Assembly: GCF_009725235.1 (NCBI RefSeq) | Contig: NZ_WJFC01000046.1 | Coordinates: forward strand, 9,980 to 73,979 | DNA length: 64,000 nucleotides | Origin: Scytonema sp. UIC 10036 | GTDB taxonomy: Bacteria > Cyanobacteriota > Cyanobacteriia > Cyanobacteriales > Nostocaceae | Reading direction: 5' to 3' | In this document: positions 17,093 to 24,516 of the stretch, piece by piece | How the letters are laid out: the number at the start of each line of letters is the position of its first letter | Position numbering within the stretch: the stretch's first letter is position 1 | Notes under the pieces: model-generated | What the model saw: only the letters and a program-made list of their open reading frames with translations | What the model was told of the DNA's origin: nothing | The model's database searches: none | Translations under genes and position numbers: made by a program

Positions 17093-18115
17093 ATGCTACA
17101 AGGAAAGCAGCCTAAAGGAATTGTAAGCAAGTTGGAAAAACAGAACCAAGTAGTCACTGGTTTTGACTATGATGCTTTGGATAACAAACAGCGTAGTGTT
17201 GTTCAGCAGCGAACCGGAGAAATTAAAGAGCGTTTGCGGCGCACAGCTCAGGATATATGGGAAATCGGTCAAAAGCTGGCAGAGGTGCGATCGCAGCTAA
17301 AGCATGGTCAGTTTGAGACGTGGCTGAAAGCTGAGTTTGGGTGGAGTCGGCGTACAGCTTATAACTTTATTAATGTTTATGAAGCGTTTGGTGAATGTGC
17401 AAATCTTGCACAAATAGATATTGGCACAACTGCTCTTTATATACTAGCTGCACCATCAACCCCACAATCCGTGCGTCAGCAATTTCTACAACGAGCTAAA
17501 GAAGGTGAAAATATAACTAGCAAAAACCTTCGTCAGGTGATTGAGTCAGAAAAATCACAACCAACTTCTGCTGTTGTTTCGTCTAAGCCACCAAAGCCAC
17601 TCACTCAAGAGCAGGAGAGCACTACTACAGTACCTCAGGCAGTTGCTGAGGTCAAAACACCAATGATAGAGGTGACTGCACCGAAGAAATCTACGACTTC
17701 TTCTGCTGTTGCTATCGGTAACGAACTTCAACCAGGGTGGTATTTGCTGGGAAAGCAGCATCTTTTATTTTGTGGTGATACAGCTTCACAAGAGTTTATC
17801 GAACGCATACCCTTTTCTGCTCTTGCGATTGCGATTACCTCTGATGACTGGGATCACGATTGGTTAATTGAACGGGCGAAGAGGGTGATCGTTCTTCCAG
17901 AATCGGATCTCAAAGAGCAAGTGATTGAACAGCTCATTAAGATGTTTTCTGCAACTGAGGAGACAATCATTTTACCCTGGTTACCAAGCCGAGATATGAT
18001 AGAAGTTGCTCATAAGCTACAGAGAAAGATTTTTGCAGGCGATCCGTCAGAGGAGCGGTGTCTTCAAGCGATCGCTCAATCGGGGCTAACGGCTGCGCTA
18101 TTAAGGATGCCATAG
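17093..18115 (+). CDS. DUF3102 protein with a degenerate ParB/methylase-like C terminus
   Basis: The 340-residue protein begins with a DUF3102 region (about residues 35-150). The pattern AQDIWEIGQKLAEVRSQLKH, then FETWLKAEFGWSRRTAYNFI, reads as a DNA-binding helix-turn-helix often found in plasmid-type genes. A Pro/Thr linker follows. The C-terminal third has YLLGKQHLLFCGDTASQEF, which resembles the HRLLCGD start of ParB-linked N6-adenine methylases. The expected DPPY motif is replaced by ITSDDWDHDW, so methyl transfer is unlikely. Its last codons are duplicated at 20236-20265. It may be a mobile-element or phage remnant that keeps a DNA-binding role. That is inference from motifs. Confidence 0.78.
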   Translation: MLQGKQPKGIVSKLEKQNQVVTGFDYDALDNKQRSVVQQRTGEIKERLRRTAQDIWEIGQKLAEVRSQLKHGQFETWLKAEFGWSRRTAYNFINVYEAFGECANLAQIDIGTTALYILAAPSTPQSVRQQFLQRAKEGENITSKNLRQVIESEKSQPTSAVVSSKPPKPLTQEQESTTTVPQAVAEVKTPMIEVTAPKKSTTSSAVAIGNELQPGWYLLGKQHLLFCGDTASQEFIERIPFSALAIAITSDDWDHDWLIERAKRVIVLPESDLKEQVIEQLIKMFSATEETIILPWLPSRDMIEVAHKLQRKIFAGDPSEERCLQAIAQSGLTAALLRMP

Positions 18116-18221
18116 CTGTTAAGTCTTCAATCTTTACAAATCAACACACCTTTTTTAAGTTCTGTCTGGAAGAATTGGGCAACAGCCTTACCTTGAACCG
18201 TCTGCAAGGCTTGGCGATCCT
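18086..18221. repeat. About 135-bp direct repeat, left copy (right copy 20236-20369)
   Basis: This block matches 20236-20369 at roughly 85 percent. It carries the last codons of the DUF3102 gene and, on the minus strand, the C-terminal end of a cas5 gene. The two copies bracket the acyl synthetase gene and nothing else. Confidence 0.85.
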
Positions 18222-18222
18222 T
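18127..18222 (-). pseudogene. C-terminal fragment of a type I-C cas5 gene
   Basis: On the minus strand the frame reads KDRQALQTVQGKAVAQFFQ and then TELKKGVLICKD-stop. This is the same tail as the larger cas5 remnant at 20277-20699, here without the one-base deletion. Only about 31 codons remain, joined directly to the end of the acyl synthetase gene. It is a relic created by the duplication. Confidence 0.6.
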
Positions 18223-18223
18223 G

Positions 18224-20188
18224 TTAAGCAAACATCCCATTAATAAGATCGCGATAGCGTTCCATTACGATGTGTCGCCTAACTTTTAGTGTTTGTGTCA
18301 TCATGCCATTTTCTATAGAAAACGGCTCCAAAATCAACTTGAATAAACCAATGCGGTCATTAGGTCGATAACCAGGACGGTTTTGCACTTCCCGATTCAA
18401 TTCTTGCCGAAATAAATCCTGAACTATTTTACTCTCTAGATCCACTTCCGTTTTGAATTCTGAATTCTGAATTCTGAATTCTGAATTCTGAGTTTCTGCC
18501 CATTTTTGCAGGGCTTCCAGATTGGGAACAATCAAAGCACCGAGACTACGTCGATCTTGCCCAACAAGCATAATTTGATCGATATAGGGCGATCGCAAAC
18601 AAGCGTCTTCTATCGGTTGTGGCTCGATATTTTCTCCATTTGTTAATACAATTGTGTCTTTCGCCCGTCCAGTCAGTACCAAATCATTTTGCGGTGTAAC
18701 CCAACCCAAATCACCGCTATCAAACCAACCTTCGGTGTCAATTGCTTTCGCCGTTGCTTCAGGATTTTGGTAATAGCCTTGCATAATTTGCGGTCCTTTG
18801 AGCAGCACCAAACCTCGCTCTCCAGTGGGTAGGGGTTTGCGAGTCTCAGGATCTACTATTTTAGTTTCTGTACCAGATATCGGTTGCCCTGCAGAACCGC
18901 GTAAATTATGCCAAGAACGACGCACATGAGTGACGGGAGAAGTTTCCGTTAAACCATAGCCCTGCAAAAGCTCGACATTAATAATCTCAAAAAAGTTATC
19001 TATATGCTTGGGAAGTGCTCCACCACCACTAATCATCTGCTTGATTCTTCCCCCTGTTGCTTCTCGTACCTTGGCATAAACTAGCCGTTCTCCCAAAGCG
19101 TGGAGAGGTAACAAAGCTGATGCTTGTATTCTAGCTGCTAAGCGAGCGACTAATGAGGGGTTCAAATTTTCTAAACTCAATCCTTGGGCAACTCGTTGCG
19201 CTTTGATATATTTCTCACTAACGCCCAGAAAATAGTTAATCAAGCGTTGCTTATTTGCAGGTTGTTCGCGAAACTGCTTTTGTGCTCCTTCATAAATCGA
19301 TTCCCATAGGCGCGGTACACCCAACATATAATTGGGTTTAAATTCTTTCAAATCCTGTTTGACAAAGCGTAAGTTGGTGTAGATTTGCGTGCAACCTTGA
19401 GAAAGTAAAAAATATTCAACCGTCCGTTCATAAACGTGCCAAGTAGGAAGGATGCTGAGGGCTATGTCTCCTGGTTGCGGTTGCAGTACTGTCCCTAACA
19501 CTATCACCTGATGTATCAAATTGCCGTGAGAAAGCATCACCCCTTTGGGTTTGCCTGTGGTACCAGAAGTATATATGAGTGTCGCCAAAGTATCGTGGGT
19601 TTGCTTTACTGGTGTCAAACTACGCTTTGCCCCAATTTCCAACAACTGAGTGAAGTTAACTATTTTTAGGGTTTCGTCTGTCGGGGAGGCTTCATCTGAA
19701 AGTAAGACGACTAATTGAATTGGCAGCTCGTGAAGACGCTCTTGTAACTTATTGAAAGTTTTTAAATCTTCCACAACCAGCGCCGTGCTGCCACTATTGG
19801 CGATGATAAATAACAGTTCTTCTCGTTCAGCTTGGGAGCTACGCACCGCATCAACCGCCCCTGCAGTCATAATGCCCTGATCTGCAACGAACCAACGAGG
19901 ACTATTATCCGAAATCAGGGAGACACGCTCAAGGGCTTTCACCCCTAATGCTTGTAAGCCAGCAGCAAATTGTTGAATTTGTTGATTGAGTTGAGTAAAT
20001 GTCAAAATGACTTCTGGTTTAGCATGAGGGTCGCGAAGGACGACAATATCATTAAATCGCTTTGCTGCCAATGGCCAAATTTCTGGAAGAGACTTAATGT
20101 TGGAGTAATCTGCTAAACGCTGTAATCCTTGGCGTTCTTGCTCAGTAATGTTAGATAGTAAAGAAGAGTTACCGTATGTTTTTGTCAT
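18224..20188 (-). CDS. Long-chain acyl-ACP/acyl-CoA synthetase (AMP-forming)
   Basis: The 654-residue protein is an ANL enzyme of the long-chain (FAA1/AAS) group. It has the AMP loop IYTSGTTGKPKGVMLSHGN (about residues 209-227), the LPTWHVYER segment, QGYGLTETSP, WFDSGDLGW and the LTGRAKDTIVLTNGENIEP hinge. Length fits cyanobacterial acyl-ACP synthetase, which recycles free fatty acids by attaching them to ACP or CoA at the membrane. Near residue 570 the sequence TQNSEFRIQNSEFKTE is encoded by five tandem TGAATTC heptamers (18454-18488), a repeat inserted in frame within a surface loop. The gene is bracketed by about 135-bp direct repeats carrying cas5 debris, which suggests it arrived by recombination. 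Confidence 0.93.
   Translation of the reverse strand: MTKTYGNSSLLSNITEQERQGLQRLADYSNIKSLPEIWPLAAKRFNDIVVLRDPHAKPEVILTFTQLNQQIQQFAAGLQALGVKALERVSLISDNSPRWFVADQGIMTAGAVDAVRSSQAEREELLFIIANSGSTALVVEDLKTFNKLQERLHELPIQLVVLLSDEASPTDETLKIVNFTQLLEIGAKRSLTPVKQTHDTLATLIYTSGTTGKPKGVMLSHGNLIHQVIVLGTVLQPQPGDIALSILPTWHVYERTVEYFLLSQGCTQIYTNLRFVKQDLKEFKPNYMLGVPRLWESIYEGAQKQFREQPANKQRLINYFLGVSEKYIKAQRVAQGLSLENLNPSLVARLAARIQASALLPLHALGERLVYAKVREATGGRIKQMISGGGALPKHIDNFFEIINVELLQGYGLTETSPVTHVRRSWHNLRGSAGQPISGTETKIVDPETRKPLPTGERGLVLLKGPQIMQGYYQNPEATAKAIDTEGWFDSGDLGWVTPQNDLVLTGRAKDTIVLTNGENIEPQPIEDACLRSPYIDQIMLVGQDRRSLGALIVPNLEALQKWAETQNSEFRIQNSEFKTEVDLESKIVQDLFRQELNREVQNRPGYRPNDRIGLFKLILEPFSIENGMMTQTLKVRRHIVMERYRDLINGMFA
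18454..18488. repeat. Five tandem TGAATTC heptamers inside the acyl synthetase gene
   Basis: Five exact copies of a 7-bp unit lie in the coding sequence, encoding part of a Gln-Asn-Ser-Glu-Phe repeat. The heptamer length is the same as that of the intergenic STRRs, so an STRR appears to have been captured in a coding region. Confidence 0.9.
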
Positions 20189-20235
20189 AAAACATTGTCT
20201 AAATAGTAAATCTGTTGTGTGTCCAGTTTATTCCG

Positions 20236-20369
20236 ATAACGGCTGAGCTATTGAGTATGCCATAGTTGTTGAGTTTTTAATCCCTACAAATCAACATACC
20301 TTTTTTGAGTTCTGCCTGGAAGAATTGGGCAACAGCCTTACCTTGAACCGTCTGCAAGGCTGGCGATCC
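20236..20369. repeat. About 135-bp direct repeat, right copy
   Basis: It begins with ATA ACG GCT GAG CTA TTG, a diverged copy of the last codons of the DUF3102 gene ending in Met-Pro-stop. It continues into the cas5 tail. The match with 18086-18221 shows the original arrangement was DUF3102 and cas5 in convergent orientation. Confidence 0.85.
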
Positions 20370-20699
20370 TGGTGAGTAAAGAAAATAAGTCCATCGGGAT
20401 CTCGAATAAAGTCAATGTCACGGAGCATACAGCCGAAGGAGCAATCCAAATTAATGGGTTCTTCTGTGCCATCTGGGGGTTCAAAGTGAGCCACAAACTC
20501 ACGACAGCCAAAATAAGGTTGTTGAAAGCATTGACCTTTTTTCAGACGGCGTAAGAATTGTTCTTCATAAGCACGTACTAGCTTATCAGCATGAGGTAAA
20601 AGTTCCGTGTGTGCTGATACTAAGTAAGCAACGTCTTTAAGAATCAGTGAGTGCCGTTGGGTTCTGTCTGTTTCGATAAAGTATTTACCTACACCATTT
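20277..20699 (-). pseudogene. cas5: Remnant of a type I-C CRISPR cas5 (Cas5d) gene
   Basis: On the minus strand a frame just inside a stop codon reads NGVGKYFIETDRTQRHSLIL, then KDVAYLVSAH, then RRLKKGQCFQQPYFGCREF and CSFGCMLRDIDF. This order (RTQR, LKDVAY, RLxKGQCF-PYxGCREF, ML-DID) is the middle and C-terminal pattern of Cas5d, the crRNA-processing subunit of type I-C Cascade. About 80-90 N-terminal residues are missing. At 20360 one base is lost relative to the 18.2-kb copy, shifting the tail QTVQGKAVAQFFQAELKKG into another frame. No other cas gene or CRISPR array is visible. The family call rests on motif memory but is strong. Confidence 0.78.
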
Positions 20700-20783
20700 T
20701 ACGCCAATTTGCCAGCTAGGCGATCGCTCTGTCGTGATTTAATCTTGTTTCTCATAATCGACTTTGAGCATTACATCCCGATT

Positions 20784-21983
20784 TTAGGGGGCAGACTCGC
20801 CTCTTTTTTTGTCACTATCAATTGTCAATTGATTACGGCGTGTGGGTGACAGTTCTATTGTAGAATCGCTACTCCTAAATTTAGCTCGATAACGATACCG
20901 CCACATCACAAAGCCAGTGATGAACAAAATTAACGGTGCAAGTCCAACAAACACGTAGAGAATGCGCGTTGGTAATCCACCGAAAGTACCGAAGTGTAAA
21001 GGGACAAAAGAATTGAGGATGCGATCGCCCAATGATAGCTTTAAAGAACTATCTACTCGCAAAACTTTACCACTATATTGGTCGAGATAAACAATGCTTT
21101 GACCATAATCTGCATTTTCTTGGGGAAGCTTCAAGCGAACCATTAAGGCTTTTTCTGGTTTGTCAGGAAAATAAATTCCCCTGAGCGTTGCATCTGGTAA
21201 AGCAGCTTGAGCGGTTTTTAATTGTTCTGTAAGTCCGAGCGCTTCCTGACTTGTCAGGGGAACAGATACTGGATCTGCTTGCTTCTTGCTGAAGGTGACA
21301 GCGTAGATCATTGGGTTGACGAACTCAGCAAAGCTCCAGCAAAATCCTGTAAAAAATGCAAACAGGAGAAAAACTGCTGTGACAACGCCAGCCACTTTGT
21401 GAACATCAAAGTTAACCCGCTTGGGATGGGCATTCCACTTAATTTTGAAGCCGGAAATCAACTTGCGCCAACCGGGCCAAAGAATAATACCTGTTATGCT
21501 CATGAAAGACATCAGTAAACCAATAATACCAACAAACTTATAGCCCATGTCACCACTTAAGAGAGTATAGTGGAGTGGGTAGACGATTTCAAAAAACTTA
21601 TTCACAAAACTTGGCTGCAAGTTATTGCCGAGAATCTCTCCTGTGTAAGGGTTAACGTAGTTTTCTGTCCAGTCCTTTTCCTTGGTTTTTAGGACAACAT
21701 TTATCGGCTCATTTGGCTTCAAGGGCAGAATAATAGTCTGGAGAGTTGCGTCTGGTTGATTGGCATATGTCTTTTTCACAGTATTCAGGACAACTTCAAC
21801 TGGGAGTTGTGTACCTTGAGGGGTAATTTTGCCAATTCGACGATGCTGCTCGAAGTTGCTAATTTCGGAGTGGAAAACTAATAGACTACCAGTTAAGCCG
21901 ACAATAATTGCAATCAGTCCCACCGCTAAACCGATGTAGCGGTGTAGGGTAAATACCAAGTCGCGTAGTTTTTTAGATTTCAT
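20784..21983 (-). CDS. PepSY-associated transmembrane protein
   Basis: The 399-residue membrane protein has an N-terminal cytoplasmic end, a first helix (LHRYIGLAVGLIAIIVGLTGSLLVF, given here as YIGLAVGLIAIIVGLTG) and further helices near residues 150-170, 195-220 and 345-365. PepSY domains lie in the two periplasmic parts. His residues within or beside the helices (LHRYIG, YPLHYT, DVHKVAG, PLHFGTF) are typical of the PiuB/PepSY_TM group, which often accompanies TonB-dependent siderophore receptors and is thought to reduce or release iron at the inner membrane. The neighbouring truncated TonB-receptor leaders support an iron-uptake context. It appears intact, but its presumed partners are gone. 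Confidence 0.88.
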   Translation of the reverse strand: MKSKKLRDLVFTLHRYIGLAVGLIAIIVGLTGSLLVFHSEISNFEQHRRIGKITPQGTQLPVEVVLNTVKKTYANQPDATLQTIILPLKPNEPINVVLKTKEKDWTENYVNPYTGEILGNNLQPSFVNKFFEIVYPLHYTLLSGDMGYKFVGIIGLLMSFMSITGIILWPGWRKLISGFKIKWNAHPKRVNFDVHKVAGVVTAVFLLFAFFTGFCWSFAEFVNPMIYAVTFSKKQADPVSVPLTSQEALGLTEQLKTAQAALPDATLRGIYFPDKPEKALMVRLKLPQENADYGQSIVYLDQYSGKVLRVDSSLKLSLGDRILNSFVPLHFGTFGGLPTRILYVFVGLAPLILFITGFVMWRYRYRAKFRSSDSTIELSPTRRNQLTIDSDKKRGESAP

Positions 21984-22154
21984 AGTAGGTACGTTGAAAT
22001 ATTTTTGTTTGCCAAGCTAGAGGGGAGTCAGCCGTGGAGAGTGGGGTCTCTTTTTATTTGTCTTTTATAGGTCCAATGAACTACTTTTTTGCGCTCGCGA
22101 AATGGCGGTTTCCGCATCGCAATTTTGGCAAAGCCTAAAAAACCCATTCTGTCG

Positions 22155-22484
22155 TCAGTAATTTGAAAACTTAGATCGTACAGGAGCAAACGGACAGTTA
22201 TCAGTGGGATTAGCTTTTACGAAAGTCACTTGCACTACTTCAGGAGTTGGTGCTGTTTCTGGTGTTGGCGACTGTATTAACTGTTGAGTGCTGGTGTGAG
22301 GAAGTTCTACTTCCCCTAATCGTGGAATCTCTCTAATCGTCCTAGGATTGAGTAATACAAGAGCGATCGCAGAAGAATTTTGTCTGTGTTGAGAGGGTAC
22401 TTGCTGAGCAGTTGCACGGATTGCAACGCAGAACCAAATAGAGCTTGTAAGCAATAAAATTTTCAATATTTGCCTTAACACCAT
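22155..22484 (-). pseudogene. N-terminal remnant of a cyanobacterial TonB-dependent receptor
   Basis: The frame encodes 109 residues. A signal peptide (ILKILLLTSSIWFCVAIRATA) is followed by IREIPRLGEVELPHTSTQQL, a Pro/Thr linker and VVQVTFVKANPTDN. This is the leader, plug-linker and first strand of the AMIN domain that open Nostocales siderophore receptors. After that it runs out in unrelated residues and stops. A full receptor would be about 850 residues. I read it as a stump left by deletion. A small secreted protein that merely shares this leader is the alternative. Confidence 0.55.
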
Positions 22485-22730
22485 TTGCCACCCCTACACT
22501 TACTCCCTATCTGCCATTAACTCTCAATAATTTAGCAAATAGCTGCTAGTTACTGAGATCGGTAATGAGCTACTTGAGAATAAATCTTACAGGAGATGAC
22601 TCAGCAATTGCAAAGAATTATTAGATTTTCTTTACAACAAGAGATGACAGACGGCAGGATTTTACTTTGATGACTGTGATTTCAGTTACTTGATTGACTG
22701 AGTTAATTGATAATTATCTTCAGTCAAAAA

Positions 22731-22748
22731 ATTATTAATGATAATTAT
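22731..22748. promoter_or_regulatory. Possible Fur-box-like sequence
   Basis: ATTATTAATGATAATTAT resembles the GATAATGATAATCATTATC iron box. A second TTGATAATTATC lies at 22707-22718. Both are upstream of the truncated receptor leader. This is pattern resemblance in AT-rich DNA only. Confidence 0.3.
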
Positions 22749-23502
22749 GGCGTTGCATAAATGCGGGATGATTAGGTAAATACGGGTAATTCTCTATACT
22801 TTAAGTAATGAAGTAGTAATCTAATTGAGTGTTTAAGCATATCCACGGATTTTGAATAACATAGTGTTTTTCGCCGTAATCTTGCCAGATAATGACGTAG
22901 GCGAGTATTTTCGCCTTCAACCCTAGTCATATAGGTTTTACTAACAATATGGTCGCCTGGATCAATAAAACAAGGGTAAACTACCCAACCATCTGTTACG
23001 TAAAAATAACATTCCCAACAAGAAACAATGTTCCACAAAAATTTAAACGTTTCACTACTGCGATCGCCAAGAGTCCAAGCTAAAATTCCTGGGCGAAAAT
23101 GATTTACCGCTGTCCATAACCAAACTTTGTTTTTTTTGACCCTACAAAGGTTTCTAGCTCATCTAATTCACCAACTTCTGGTATCTCTTGAAATTCCGGT
23201 GCGTCTGGAAGTTGCGAGCCAACTTGTTTAACCCAGTTAATTATGGTCGTATGATGAACCCCTTTGTCTCGCTCGATAGCTCGGAATCCCATGCCATTTA
23301 CGTATAATCTTAAACATTCTTTTTTTACTTCATCTGAGTACCCTCTCGGCGGACTGTAAACATCTATAAATTGACGACCACAATTAGTACACTTGTGGTT
23401 TTGTTTACCTCTTCGCTTGCCGTTTTTCAGAATCTCCGTAGACTCGCAGTATGGACATTGCATAGTAGAACACCTCAAATCCTCCCTCTATTATGCAACG
23501 CC
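22749..23502 (-). mobile_element. IS1-family insertion sequence
   Basis: The element is 754 bp with terminal inverted repeats sharing GGCGTTGCATAA at both ends, followed by G-rich sequence on each side. It carries one transposase split in two frames in the InsA/InsB manner. It cuts the second TonB-receptor leader after about 95 codons. The flanks show no matching target duplication, which suggests a deletion next to the element after insertion. The receptor body is absent on the far side. Confidence 0.85.
22772..23463 (-). CDS. IS1-family transposase, InsA-InsB with programmed -1 frameshift
   Basis: The first frame (ATG at 23463) has the InsA zinc ribbon CPYCESTEILKNGKRRG with KCTNCGRQF, then a helix-turn-helix (MGFRAIERDKGVHHTTIINW). 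It stops at 23104. At 23130-23137 the coding strand has eight A followed by C, the slippery site used by IS1. A -1 shift there gives GSKKNKVWLWTAVNHFRPGI and joins the InsB DDE domain, which runs through SSETFKFLWN and ends in LLLHYLKYRELPVFT. Asp in ELDELE and later acidic residues are the likely catalytic set. Nothing suggests the element is dead, so it may still be mobile. Confidence 0.85.
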
Positions 23503-23780
23503 GATTCTGTTTGGGGTGCTGGCGACTGCACTAGTAGCATTTGGGCGCTGGTGATGGGACGCTCTATTTCACTGAGTTGCCGAATCTTTCTAGTCGCCTC
23601 AACAAGCTGCGCTTTGGTCACAATAGGTGCAAGTCGAGTAGAACTGACGCTCTTGTCAGTAGATGCCGTATTGTTTTTCCGGTTAGTTGATAATATTTCC
23701 TCACTTCTACTAGGAGTTGTGACCAAGACTACGATCGCGCCTGTTAGCAACAGACACCGAACAAGTTGCCCTAATTTCAT
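23475..23780 (-). pseudogene. Second TonB-dependent receptor leader, cut by the IS1 element
   Basis: The frame starts at the ATG at 23780 with a signal peptide (LVRCLLLTGAIVVLVTTPSRS). It continues with KIRQLSEIERPITSAQMLLV and a Gln/Ser/Pro linker, the usual opening of Nostocales siderophore receptors. At 23502 it enters the inverted repeat of the IS1 element, and the last residues are encoded by the element. The rest of the receptor is missing from the other side of the element. Together with the stump at 22155-22484 it marks a lost iron-uptake locus. Confidence 0.6.
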
Positions 23781-24516
23781 TGTTTCTGTCTGAACTCCAT
23801 CACGCCACTGAATCTGCAGCTAGTTACGCAAGCAGGATAGAGATTATTAAAAGTTATTTGCACTGAGTAAAGCAAGCCCAATGAGACTACAACAAATAAA
23901 AATTTACACAAACAGAGGAAATCTTAACCTAATTATTGCTACTTCTTATCACTTATTGATGAGATTTAGCCGTTATGTTAAGTCGGTATTCAGCCAAACC
24001 TTGGAAGCCTCTTGTGTATTTCTACACTAAACAATTCACCGTATTTTAAAAGAAAGCATTGCGCTATCAAATCTTCTTGGTGAGTTCATCTCAGTAACTA
24101 AGACTACACAGAATCTGTAGACTAGAGCGAGACAAGCAAAATTTAGAGATTTTGTATTTATCATCTATCAAAAGTCATAACTTTTGGCAAATTAGTGGCA
24201 CCAGATAGTTAGAGAAAACATTGATAACTTTTGTCTATAACTCCGGAGGTTGCAAAAAAAATAAAATGCCCGTAGAGTAAAAAGAGTTAACTGAAAATTA
24301 ATAGCAACAAGTTAGAACCAAGACCTGCGTGGCTATCTGGGTGGTTGCGCTATAGATTCTGTAAAGTAACTGTTGAGGTTTATCAGAGAAAAATTTTCCA
24401 AACATTAATTATGAAGGCTTAAAGGCAGTGTCTCTTCTCAAGAGAGGGTTGAATTTGTCATTGAGCTTGCCCTGTTTAACCATTGAAAGCGTATATCTGA
24501 TTGCTTGAGGCAGAAA
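23781..24516. other. Gene-free leader upstream of the NRPS/PKS cluster
   Basis: About 735 bases separate the receptor stump from the first megasynthase gene. They must hold the cluster promoter. I see no clear -10/-35 pair, operator palindrome or small gene. An AT-rich patch lies at 24240-24300 and a GAGG lies seven bases before the ATG at 24517. Confidence 0.4.

Noticed and set aside
23371..23793. Plus-strand frame of 140 codons
   Set aside because: It is antisense to the IS1 transposase start and the receptor leader, both of which have clear family patterns.
22500..24500. CRISPR array near the cas5 remnant or the IS element
   Set aside because: No regularly spaced direct repeats with unique spacers were found. 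The only repeats are the inverted ends of the IS1 element.
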